Shown here one piece after another: positions 44,369 to 52,050 of a stretch of DNA of 64,000 bases (position 1 is its first letter; each line of letters opens with the position of its first letter). The position numbers and the translations under genes are program-made. This DNA comes from Halorubrum sp. SD626R (lineage in GTDB: Archaea > Halobacteriota > Halobacteria > Halobacteriales > Haloferacaceae): the NCBI RefSeq assembly GCF_001261915.1, contig NZ_CVRT01000148.1, positions 49,159 through 113,158 on the forward strand. Reading direction: 5' to 3'. The notes beneath the pieces were generated by a model that saw only the letters and a list, made by a program, of their open reading frames with translations, had not been told where the DNA came from and ran no database searches.

Positions 44369-45452
44369 CCGTCTCACCCCGCGCTTGGCGATCGACGCCC
44401 GCCTGGTCGGCCACGGGCGGCTCCTGGACGTCAGTTCCGGTCCAAAACTGCGTCGCCAGACCCACGATTTCGGCCGTCGAGAGCCGGCGGGCCGTCCAGT
44501 CACTGTTCTTGCCGACGAACTCCGTCTCAACGGTCCGGAGCCGCTCGCGGACCTTCGTGAGTTGCGCGCCGCGGAGTTCCGCATCGGTGAGCCGATCCCG
44601 GCGCGTTACGAACGGCGTCGCCAACACCCCGACGACCGGCAGCGTCGTGAGCCGCTCAGCCGGCGTCCGCTCCTCGGGGTGGCGTTCGTACACCTCAAAC
44701 GGGGCCACCGCGACGCGCAAAAAGTAGCGCACCTGTTGGGTGCCGTCGAGCTCAGCCGGGCGCTGCTCGCGGTAGGCAGCGATGAGCGCGCGCAGCGACT
44801 CGGTAGTGGTGACCTGCGGATCGGCGAGCCGCTCATCAAGCTGGTCGACAAGCCTCGCGGCCGGATACGGGTCGGTCGTCGTATACAACGTCAGCCGAAA
44901 GGTGAGCTCTTGATCGGCGAACGCCTCGCCCACCGCCTGGTGTGTGGCCCAGTCGTCAGCCATCGCAAAATCCATGTTACCTGGGGTGACCTCAATAAAC
45001 GCCTCCATCGTCCCGTCCGTCCGCTCGATCGCGCCATGCTCGGGCCACGCCCGTTTGAGCGCGGTCAGCTCCTGGGTGCGCTCGTCGACGACAAACGGCC
45101 GCGGCACCGTGGTGTCAGCCTCCGGATCGGGCGTCGACGCCGCCGCCACCGCGTCGTGGAGGGTCACCCGCGGACGGCGCAGGTAGAACCGGCCGACATC
45201 GCGCAGCCACGTGCTCGCCGGGAGCTGGCGCGGTGCCGCGTACACGACGGCCGCCCCGACTGCCAGCCCGACACACACCAGCGGAAACACGAGCGGGTCC
45301 ACGCCGAGCGCTGCCCCACCCACCAGTCCCGCTATGGGGAAACTCAACAGTACGTACAGGTCGCGTTCGTACACCCCAATAATCGGGAGTCGGCGGTCAG
45401 CATTGAGCGACCGCATCACACGCCGGGTCGCGGGGCTCTCGGAGTCGCTCAT
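44361..45452 (-). CDS. PrgI/SCO6880-like conjugation membrane protein (VirB4 N-terminal partner)
   Basis: The 363-residue protein has two hydrophobic helices at about 32-75 (YVLLSFPIAGLVGGAALGV and PLVFPLVCVGLAVGAAVVYA), then a soluble part with two ferredoxin-like halves (MEAFIEVTPGNMDFA; RYFLRVAVAPFEVY). This plan is known from PrgI-like and SCO6880-like proteins that provide the N-terminal half of VirB4. Here the ATPase is a separate downstream gene. It overlaps the VirB6-like gene by four bases and the ATPase by eight. Confidence 0.75.
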   Translation of the reverse strand: MSDSESPATRRVMRSLNADRRLPIIGVYERDLYVLLSFPIAGLVGGAALGVDPLVFPLVCVGLAVGAAVVYAAPRQLPASTWLRDVGRFYLRRPRVTLHDAVAAASTPDPEADTTVPRPFVVDERTQELTALKRAWPEHGAIERTDGTMEAFIEVTPGNMDFAMADDWATHQAVGEAFADQELTFRLTLYTTTDPYPAARLVDQLDERLADPQVTTTESLRALIAAYREQRPAELDGTQQVRYFLRVAVAPFEVYERHPEERTPAERLTTLPVVGVLATPFVTRRDRLTDAELRGAQLTKVRERLRTVETEFVGKNSDWTARRLSTAEIVGLATQFWTGTDVQEPPVADQAGVDRQARGETDE

Positions 45453-46573
45453 GGACGAGGTTCGTTTTCGGTGCGGCGGTACGACGGCGCCCCGCTCTCG
45501 TGGCTACGCACCGTGGGGGTGGGTGTCGTGTCCGTTGCAGGTGATTCGGGAGTCGACTCGGCGTTTGAATCGTCCCGACCGATTCGATGCGCGACCGTCT
45601 GGCCGATAGCTGCCGTCGGGCCCCAGCGGGCGGCCGTCGCGCCAGCCCAAGGCCCGGCAACCGCCGCGGCACCAGCGACGGCGCCCGCTGTCACCGTGAG
45701 GCCGGTCGCCCTCCGGACCGTCCGGACCAGTCGCGGCGTCGTATACGCGAACAGCTTCCAGATGATCCAGACGCTGAGCACCGGCAGCGAAACGGCGATG
45801 AGATACCCGAAGAAGGCGCTGTCTGTGGTGACCGCGAGTGACCCGCCGCCGAAGAGCAGATCATAGCCACGGAACAGCAGCGCCACGGGAAGTGGCATTA
45901 CCGCGAGCGGAATGAATTTGACCGCAATTCGCATCGCGGCCCCGGAAATGACGGGGAGCCCACCGTATCCAACAGCGAGCGCGATCGGCATCACGTACAC
46001 GAAGACGTACAGCAGTAGCTCTCGCAGAAACAGGAGAGCTTGTAGCGCCTACATGGCCAGGGCGCCGACGGACGTAAGCAACAACCCAAGCAGAGGGTTC
46101 GAGAGTGTGGTATCAAGGAAATCGATCATTGGCTCAACCACAACGCCGATAGCCGGCACTAGAGCGATTGCGAAGCCGTCCACGAGGTACAGGGTGGTTA
46201 CGGCGATCCAGTACCAAGTCGCAATCAAAATCCCGCCTGTCCACGCAGATCGACCTACCTGTCTTGCACGAATCGGGTCGCTAAGATTGAAAATTTTCAG
46301 CGTGTTTCGTGCTTGAACACATAAGACGAGGATCAAAAATGCGACAAGCGTTACCTCTCCCGCGACGAGTGCCTCGTGAAGACGCGTCCACGGTGCATTT
46401 TGCGGAGCCCCTAATGGGAGACCGTTGGTGGGTTCCGGGACTGGTGTACCAAACAGTGCCTCGGTTAAATCACGGTACCCGTTTGTGGTGCCCTCAATGA
46501 ACCATTCAGTGATCTGTTCAGTGATCTCAATGAACCACTGGTAACCGACATCTGTGAGCGAAATACCGCTCAT
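45449..46573 (-). pseudogene. VirB6/TrbL-like multi-helix membrane protein interrupted by one TAG
   Basis: A single frame of 374 codons runs from ATG 46573 (MSGISLTDVGYQWF) to TGA 45449, with one TAG at 46049-46051. The halves of 174 and about 199 residues continue each other: helices at VTLVAFLILVLCVQA, TGGILIATWYWIAVTTLYLV and LLGLLLTSVGALAM before it, LFLRELLLYVFVYVMPIALA, FFGYLIAVSLPVLSVWIIW and a Thr/Pro-rich tail after it. The topology fits the channel protein VirB6. Gene order and four-base overlaps on both sides are kept, so the stop is recent or tolerated. A sequencing error is also possible. Confidence 0.65.
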
Positions 46574-47382
46574 GTCCCTACCCTCTCCACCGTGATTTGG
46601 CAGTTGGAGAGGTTTTCTCCTCGATATGACGCAGTGTATTCTCGTTCGACCACCTCTTCAGTTACATCACCACTGAGTGCGACGGTAAATTGTCCACTAG
46701 TTCCTTCCGGGGTACATTCTACTGTATCACTATTTGGTGAAAACGGGAAACTTCTCGAATAGAGTGTACGCAATTCCCCGGGACCAATGACGGGGTTTGT
46801 GTACCTGACAGGGCGATTTATTGCCATAATTCCACTACCGGCCATCTCCTCTGGGGTCGGGCGGGGCACCTCCCCGTCAAATCGGAGTTTAGTGAGCTTC
46901 TCAGGACCGGTCCCAACATTCTCGACCGTGACGATTACTTCCGTCGCGATTGTGAAATTGCCAGCCCCGTCGAACATCTCTTCTGGGTGGTTCCGTGCCA
47001 GCTGCAACTCCCGAATCATAATCTCCGGGCGCAGTTCCTGTTCAACAGTAGCCGTGACGCGGTCGTCGTCGACAAGCTGGACGGTGTAGGTGCCCGGTGG
47101 GTACGTAGTTCCGATCGGGACAGTCTCGCGGCTGGCACCCGGAGTGAGTGCGCGTTCGGCAAACGCCTCACCTGACGGTCCGATCACCGCTAGTTGGGTG
47201 GCGTCCGTACCAGGCTCATACTCGACGACTAGCTCGGTCCCCTCAACGGTGACTGTTGAGAGCGCGCCCGATCCGGGCTCGGTCGACCGACTGTCAGCAC
47301 AGCCGGCGACCGTGAGGGCGCCGCCGGTCGCAATCGTTGTCAGCACGGTGCGTCGGGTCGACGGTGGAGAGGTGTGGCTCAT
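46570..47382 (-). CDS. Tat-type lipoprotein of the conjugation operon
   Basis: The 270-residue protein starts MSHTSPPSTRRTVLTTIATG with a twin arginine and the lipobox TVAGC (Cys28). The mature part is all beta: VTVEGTELVVEYEPGTDATQ, IGTTYPPGTYTVQLV, VIVTVENVGTGPEKLTKLRF, which looks like immunoglobulin-type folds. It would be anchored outside the membrane. It overlaps the genes on both sides by four bases. It could be a surface part of the mating apparatus; no named family is recognised. Confidence 0.7.
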   Translation of the reverse strand: MSHTSPPSTRRTVLTTIATGGALTVAGCADSRSTEPGSGALSTVTVEGTELVVEYEPGTDATQLAVIGPSGEAFAERALTPGASRETVPIGTTYPPGTYTVQLVDDDRVTATVEQELRPEIMIRELQLARNHPEEMFDGAGNFTIATEVIVTVENVGTGPEKLTKLRFDGEVPRPTPEEMAGSGIMAINRPVRYTNPVIGPGELRTLYSRSFPFSPNSDTVECTPEGTSGQFTVALSGDVTEEVVEREYTASYRGENLSNCQITVERVGT

Positions 47383-49043
47383 GGACGTGACTCACCGGAC
47401 ATGAGGTGTGCAACTTGCCGGCCAGCGATCCAGGCGACAGCGACCGGGATTCCGATCCAGATTGTTGTCTCGAGCAGCTGGACCCAACCAGCGAGGGTAC
47501 CGAGCGGGTGCCAGCGAACGGTGTCGCTGGCGGCGGTGTATGCGGGCGACGTTGTGCGCCACGGCGCCGGCTCGAAGCGGACCGTGTACAGCCCCGGCTC
47601 GGCAACGGTTCGTGTAGCGGTGCCGTCCGGTCCGAGCGTGACGGGATCGCCGTTGATGGACAGCGTTCCGTCCGGCCCATCGGCGACGATTGGTCTCGGC
47701 GCCGCTGACTCGGTCACACGGAGGGGTGCCCCGGTCTGCGAATCCCGAACGGTAATACGGAGTGTCGCCGCCGAACCCGAGGAGTCGGTCAGGCGGACCG
47801 ACAGATTCGGCTCCCGAATCGGGCGTGCAGTTCGGGTGATCTCGCTAAGCGGCGCCGAGACACCGCGAACGACACCATGCACCTGAATCCGCTCGGAATC
47901 GAGCGTCTCGTTTCGCACCGCCACCCCGTACGACCGGGTGTACTCGTCGCTGATCACCCCGACGGAGACGTTTGGTGGGAGCCGTGTCGCCGGCGATCGG
48001 GTGGTGACGCCCCACACGGCCGTAAGAGTGGGCCCGTCACGGACGGGCACGGCACGCGGACCAATCTGGGCGGGGAACGCCGCCACACGCAGCGGTGTTG
48101 CCGCCGACGGCCGCGTTGTGGTCGCGGTAGTCCGAGCGACAGTCAGCCGGTCCCATCGCGGATCGCGGGCCGTGTAGTAGCGCCAGACGCCACGCACGCG
48201 GTGGGTGCCATCCTCCGACAGCGTGAGGCTGTGCCACGGGCTCCCCTGATAGACGGCGAGGCCAATACGTCCATCGGGATAGCGGGCGGTGTACGCCTCC
48301 GGAGTCAGTTGATACACCCACACGGACCGCGTGTCGCTGACGGTGACCGTCTGTGTGAATGTGGTTGTACGGGAGCCGTTCACTGCGATCGACACCGCGA
48401 TCTCGGCGGTGACGGTGAGCGGCTGCTCGCCAGTTTGGGTCGTGGTGTACGGCAACGTCGGCGTCTGTGCCCCGGTCGTCGACGCCACCTGCTCGGTACC
48501 GATATCGAGCGTGACAGTTCGCACCGTGTGGCTACGCACCGACCGGTTCGGACCGAGATTGTCTCGGACGCGGTAATCAACGAGTGCTCGCACCATCCCG
48601 GTAGGCGCAATATACTGCCGGGTGGTCGTTGAGTCGAGATGCACCCGTGTTGCGGGGTGGACCGCAAACACGGTGGCGTGTGCGTCAGCAATCGCACCCT
48701 CGGACTCACGATCGGCGTGCGGTGGGTGGACGCTGGTATCGGCACCACCTGGCTCTAGCGCCGGAAACGCTGCGGTCGTCATGCGGGCGGCGTGGGCAGG
48801 CGGTGCGGCGTACGTCAGGTCAGTACACGTCGCGAGCTGTTGGGTGGGTGTCGGGGGGTGGCCGTACGTAGTGTCGTACGCGGCTGGCGTCAGACATGGA
48901 TCCGCGTCGCGGGCGTCAACCGTCGGGGTTGCGTTGGCCGGTGGTGAATCCGCGGCTGTCGCTCCTGCAGTGGCCGCCAGAACTGCCGCCAGCGCCGCCA
49001 GCCCCACCACAAGCCGGTGACCCAGGTTGGATGCGACCCGCAT
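47379..49043 (-). CDS. Large exported, C-terminally anchored protein of the conjugation operon
   Basis: The 554-residue protein has a signal peptide (GHRLVVGLAALAAVLAATA, cleavage near ATAADS), then a long Thr-rich beta-type region with several immunoglobulin-like stretches. One of them (GLYTVRFEPAPW) is carboxypeptidase-regulatory/Big-like. It ends in a membrane helix LLETTIWIGIPVAVAWIAG and a short basic tail. A surface-exposed adhesin or mating-pair protein is plausible but not shown. It lies between the lipoprotein gene (four-base overlap) and the small membrane protein gene (six-base gap). Confidence 0.7.
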   Translation of the reverse strand: MRVASNLGHRLVVGLAALAAVLAATAGATAADSPPANATPTVDARDADPCLTPAAYDTTYGHPPTPTQQLATCTDLTYAAPPAHAARMTTAAFPALEPGGADTSVHPPHADRESEGAIADAHATVFAVHPATRVHLDSTTTRQYIAPTGMVRALVDYRVRDNLGPNRSVRSHTVRTVTLDIGTEQVASTTGAQTPTLPYTTTQTGEQPLTVTAEIAVSIAVNGSRTTTFTQTVTVSDTRSVWVYQLTPEAYTARYPDGRIGLAVYQGSPWHSLTLSEDGTHRVRGVWRYYTARDPRWDRLTVARTTATTTRPSAATPLRVAAFPAQIGPRAVPVRDGPTLTAVWGVTTRSPATRLPPNVSVGVISDEYTRSYGVAVRNETLDSERIQVHGVVRGVSAPLSEITRTARPIREPNLSVRLTDSSGSAATLRITVRDSQTGAPLRVTESAAPRPIVADGPDGTLSINGDPVTLGPDGTATRTVAEPGLYTVRFEPAPWRTTSPAYTAASDTVRWHPLGTLAGWVQLLETTIWIGIPVAVAWIAGRQVAHLMSGESRP

Positions 49044-49049
49044 AGGTGG

Positions 49050-49493
49050 CTACCACGGCGTTAAATCAACACACTCCGCGAGCGGGAGGTTCATCACGCT
49101 GCCGGCGACGGTGTACAGCGGTCCCAACACGACCAAGATCACGGTCGACCGCAAGGCCGTCCGCTTGTGACGCTTGAGCCCCTCACGCTGCTCCGGCCGG
49201 AGGGTAAACAGCTCGATCAGCGAGTCGGCCTGCCAGACGACGACGAGACCCAACAAGCCAATCGCGGTGGTGAGCTGGAAGAACCCGGAAATCATCCCAG
49301 GAAGCCGGTCAACCTCGCAGACAGCACTCTCTTGGGCGGCCGCTGGCTCAACCGCGACAAGCGTGACGAGCAGACAGCCTACTGCGACGCGACGACAGGC
49401 CGCGCGGACCGGCACACGAACGGGGCACCATGGAGGAGGACCGTCGAACATGTGTGGGGTCAGATTTGTGTGATTCGTGTTAGCACTACTCAA
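49050..49493 (-). CDS. Small exported membrane protein, pilin/VirB2-like
   Basis: The frame gives 147 residues from ATG 49493, or 133 from ATG 49451 (MFDGPPPWCP); the second may be right. A signal-like helix (VAVGCLLVTLVAVEPAAAQ) is followed by a Cys and two helices, MISGFFQLTTAIGLLGLVVVW and STVILVVLGPLYTVAGSVM, with a short basic loop between them. The size and two-helix plan resemble VirB2/TrbC pilins. It would be the first gene of the operon leading to VirB4. Confidence 0.6.
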   Translation of the reverse strand: MSSANTNHTNLTPHMFDGPPPWCPVRVPVRAACRRVAVGCLLVTLVAVEPAAAQESAVCEVDRLPGMISGFFQLTTAIGLLGLVVVWQADSLIELFTLRPEQREGLKRHKRTALRSTVILVVLGPLYTVAGSVMNLPLAECVDLTPW

Positions 49494-49546
49494 TCTAACA
49501 GTTCAGTCACGCAATAACAAATTTTGTCCTGAATCAGCTGGTGAAT

Positions 49547-49601
49547 ATCCGTCTTAACCAACAACGGCGAGGATATCGCGTATTTGTTGGTTAAGACGGA
49601 T
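49547..49601. repeat. Dyad A: perfect 18-bp inverted repeat, core TTAACCAACA-N21-TGTTGGTTAA
   Basis: Arms ATCCGTCTTAACCAACAA (49547-49564) and its exact complement (49584-49601) flank a 19-base spacer. The ten-base core arms TTAACCAACA / TGTTGGTTAA are 21 bases apart, exactly as in dyads at 62602-62642 and 63586-63626. It lies 54-96 bases upstream of the first conjugation gene, depending on its start. Operator, hairpin or recombination site are all possible. Confidence 0.75.
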
Positions 49602-50534
49602 TGTATGGAAATGGTTTCGCTCAACGGAGTGCCGCAGGAAGGGTATCAAGGCTCGGGAGAGGGCGTAATCGTGGGTTATCAGTCCCGGATACAAATCCCA
49701 GTACTCGCGTAGAATACAATTCGCTGGTGAGCGGAGGCGGCTTCGCTCCGACTTCGACTCTGAGTGTCTGCCTCCAAGACCACTCAAGACTCCTGTAGAA
49801 CTATCGTAATAAACTGCGGTGTTTACCGGGTCGGGTATTGACCCCACTGGTGGGTCTGGATGAAACTGCTGACGGTGTTTCACGCAGGATTCCCGCCGCA
49901 ATACAACGCTGGCCAGACGCGTGAAAACCGCGTGTATCAATCACCCAGTTGCGTGGTACATATAGAAGCGAACCGGCAACGGTCACAGCTACAGCGGGCC
50001 TGTACAGACGAAAGAGGGCGAATACCGCTGTCGTAACTATCACTCGATCGGACATCTCATCCAGCACCCTCCTGACAGTGGTGTTCGGAGGCCGATATTC
50101 GACCGCCGTACTGTCGGATCACCCCGGACACGATGGGGGTGATACTGGTAATTTGGTGTGTTAGGTCTCAAATATGTATTCCCCCAAGAGTCAGAAGTGA
50201 GATATCACCAGGTGGCCGCGAGACGAGTCCGTAGACCGCTGTCATCTGGCACTTCTGCACGTTTTGAGGGGGTGGACGCATCGGCCAGCGTCAGCGTCTT
50301 GTGCGTACGGGGCGCTGAGAGCAGTCCCCCAACGTGTTTCACGCGTTTTTACGCGATATATTGCGGCGGGGCCACCGCCCTGTCTATTGAGCGGTTTGTT
50401 GCGATAACAGCAATCTTGCGGGGACGACCTCGCCGGCTACGCTGTGGGTCGCGTTATACCCCAGAACGGGAAGCGGCGAGATTTGTGCGTCAATCAAGAA
50501 CCTCATCGGCACAGGCTATTTGCATATTGCGTGT

Positions 50535-50551
50535 GATCGTTACTCACGATC
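50535..50551. promoter_or_regulatory. Short dyad before the primase start
   Basis: GATCGT (50535-50540) and ACGATC (50546-50551) are inverted with a five-base spacer, ending four bases before the ATG at 50556. It could be an autoregulatory operator. A T/A-rich tatttgcatattg lies further upstream. Confidence 0.3.
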
Positions 50552-50555
50552 GGGT

Positions 50556-51872
50556 ATGGGAATCCCGCCCACGGCCGCTGCCCTCCCGGAAACGCTTGTC
50601 GACCGTGACCAGTGGATCTGCTGGCGCTCGCAGGACCGCGATGGGAAACCCACCAAGGCGCCGATTATCCCCCGAACGACACGGTTTGCGTCGACAACCG
50701 ACCCCGACACCTGGCGGAGCTTCGCGACGGCGCGGGAGGCCGTGACCACTACCAGTGTTGCCGGGCTCGGCTTTGTGTTCACCGCCGACGATCCGCTCGT
50801 CGGGGTCGATCTTGATGACTGTCGAGATCCAGCGACGGGCGAGCCGACGGCGTTTGCCAACCGAATCATCGGGGAGCTCGACTCCTATACCGAAGTGAGC
50901 CCTTCCGGGACGGGGTATCATATTCTCGTGTCCGGGACGCTTCCTGAGGGACGGAACCGCGCCGGCGATCTCGAATTATACGACCGGTCACGGTTTTTCA
51001 CCGTGACTGGCGACCACGTCAGCGGGACACCCACAACGATTGCAGCGCGAACAGATGCCCTCGAGACGATCCACGCCACAGAAGTAGCGGACGCGGCCGA
51101 GGATTCAGCGACCCCCTCAGATGAGAGGAGTACAGCACCGGCAGTTGCGGACGCGTCGTCCGATAAGAGGACGGCTGCGACCAAAGCAGCTGCACTCTCG
51201 GATGAAGAACTGCTGTCACGCGCCAAACACGCTGCCAACGGCGAGAAGTTCACGCGTCTCTGGAACGGGACCACGAGCGGCTACGAGAGCCACTCGGAGG
51301 CCGACATGGCGCTGTGTCGGCTGCTCGCCTTCTGGACAGGTTGTGATGCGGGCCGGATAGATCGGCTGTTTCGGCAGTCAGACCTCTACCGTGAGAAGTG
51401 GGACGAGGTCCACTACGCCGACGGACACACCTACGGCGAGAAAACAATCGACCGCGCAATCACTCGCACTGACGATGTCTATACGCCGCCCGAGACGAAG
51501 TCAGCCGATCAGTCGCCCACGGCTACACCAGCATCCGCCGGGTCCACCGACCAGCCACTCGCCTCCGATGAGACAACCCACGAGGCGGCTCCGACGGGGA
51601 CAGCGACGGAAGCGGAATCGACGCCAGCGTCAGATCCGTCGAGGGAGACAGCTGAGTCGGCTCCCGACGAGACGCCTGCACCGGGCCATCCACGGCGGGC
51701 GCAGGCACGGCGTGAACGGGTCGAGGAACTCATCGACCGTGTGGAGGCCCTGTTAGCAGAGAACGAACGCCTCCAAGCGGAACTGCAGACGGAACGGAAG
51801 CGTCGCCAAGAGCTTGAGGATGCCATCGAGGAGGACGAGACGGGAAGCTGGTGGCCGTTGTGGCGGCGATGA
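50556..51872 (+). CDS. Primase-polymerase (NrS-1/AEP-like) with C-terminal coiled coil
   Basis: I use ATG 50556 (MGIPPTAAALPETLVDRDQW, 438 residues). The N-terminal domain has the prim-pol pattern: WICWRSQDRDGKPTKAPI, GLGFVFTADDPLVGVDLDDC with the DxD metal pair near residue 90, and EVSPSGTGYHILVSG. A second domain with SEADMALCRLLAFWTGCDAG and LFRQSDLYREKW is the small helical domain that follows the catalytic domain in NrS-1-type polymerases. The usual SF3 helicase is absent; instead there is a Thr/Pro/Ala-rich linker and a coiled coil (residues about 395-430, VEELIDRVEALLAENERLQA). It probably starts plasmid replication. Confidence 0.78.
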   Translation: MGIPPTAAALPETLVDRDQWICWRSQDRDGKPTKAPIIPRTTRFASTTDPDTWRSFATAREAVTTTSVAGLGFVFTADDPLVGVDLDDCRDPATGEPTAFANRIIGELDSYTEVSPSGTGYHILVSGTLPEGRNRAGDLELYDRSRFFTVTGDHVSGTPTTIAARTDALETIHATEVADAAEDSATPSDERSTAPAVADASSDKRTAATKAAALSDEELLSRAKHAANGEKFTRLWNGTTSGYESHSEADMALCRLLAFWTGCDAGRIDRLFRQSDLYREKWDEVHYADGHTYGEKTIDRAITRTDDVYTPPETKSADQSPTATPASAGSTDQPLASDETTHEAAPTGTATEAESTPASDPSRETAESAPDETPAPGHPRRAQARRERVEELIDRVEALLAENERLQAELQTERKRRQELEDAIEEDETGSWWPLWRR

Positions 51873-52050
51873 AACGACTTCCATGTGACTCACAGCGGCT
51901 GTAGGCCATCGGCGTACTCAGTTTGCTCGGAGCGCTCCAACAGCGATCCTCTGGGTAGCACTCGATTGGCGCTTCGGACAGTAAGTGCCAGAATTCGAGT
52001 CCGCGCAATGAGAGTGCGGATTCGGAGGAGAGTGCAAGTGGGTTGTGAGC

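Larger units (their letters stand above)
49494..50555. other. Long non-coding region between the conjugation operon and the primase gene
   Basis: About 1.06 kb without a convincing gene on either strand; open frames here (for example 49554-49940 and 49801-50067 on the - strand) lack any domain or good start context. It contains a perfect 18-bp inverted repeat (49547-49601) and a short dyad before the primase start. Position beside a primase makes it a candidate replication origin or transfer origin, but no iterons were seen. Confidence 0.45.

Noticed and set aside
44106..45866. A 586-codon open frame on the + strand
   Set aside because: It is antisense to the PrgI-like and VirB6-like genes, is Arg/Pro-rich without domains, and arises from the high GC content of the opposite strand.
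49554..49940. A 128-codon - strand gene upstream of the conjugation operon
   Set aside because: It ends inside dyad A, has no recognised domain and unusual composition for this organism; treated as non-coding.
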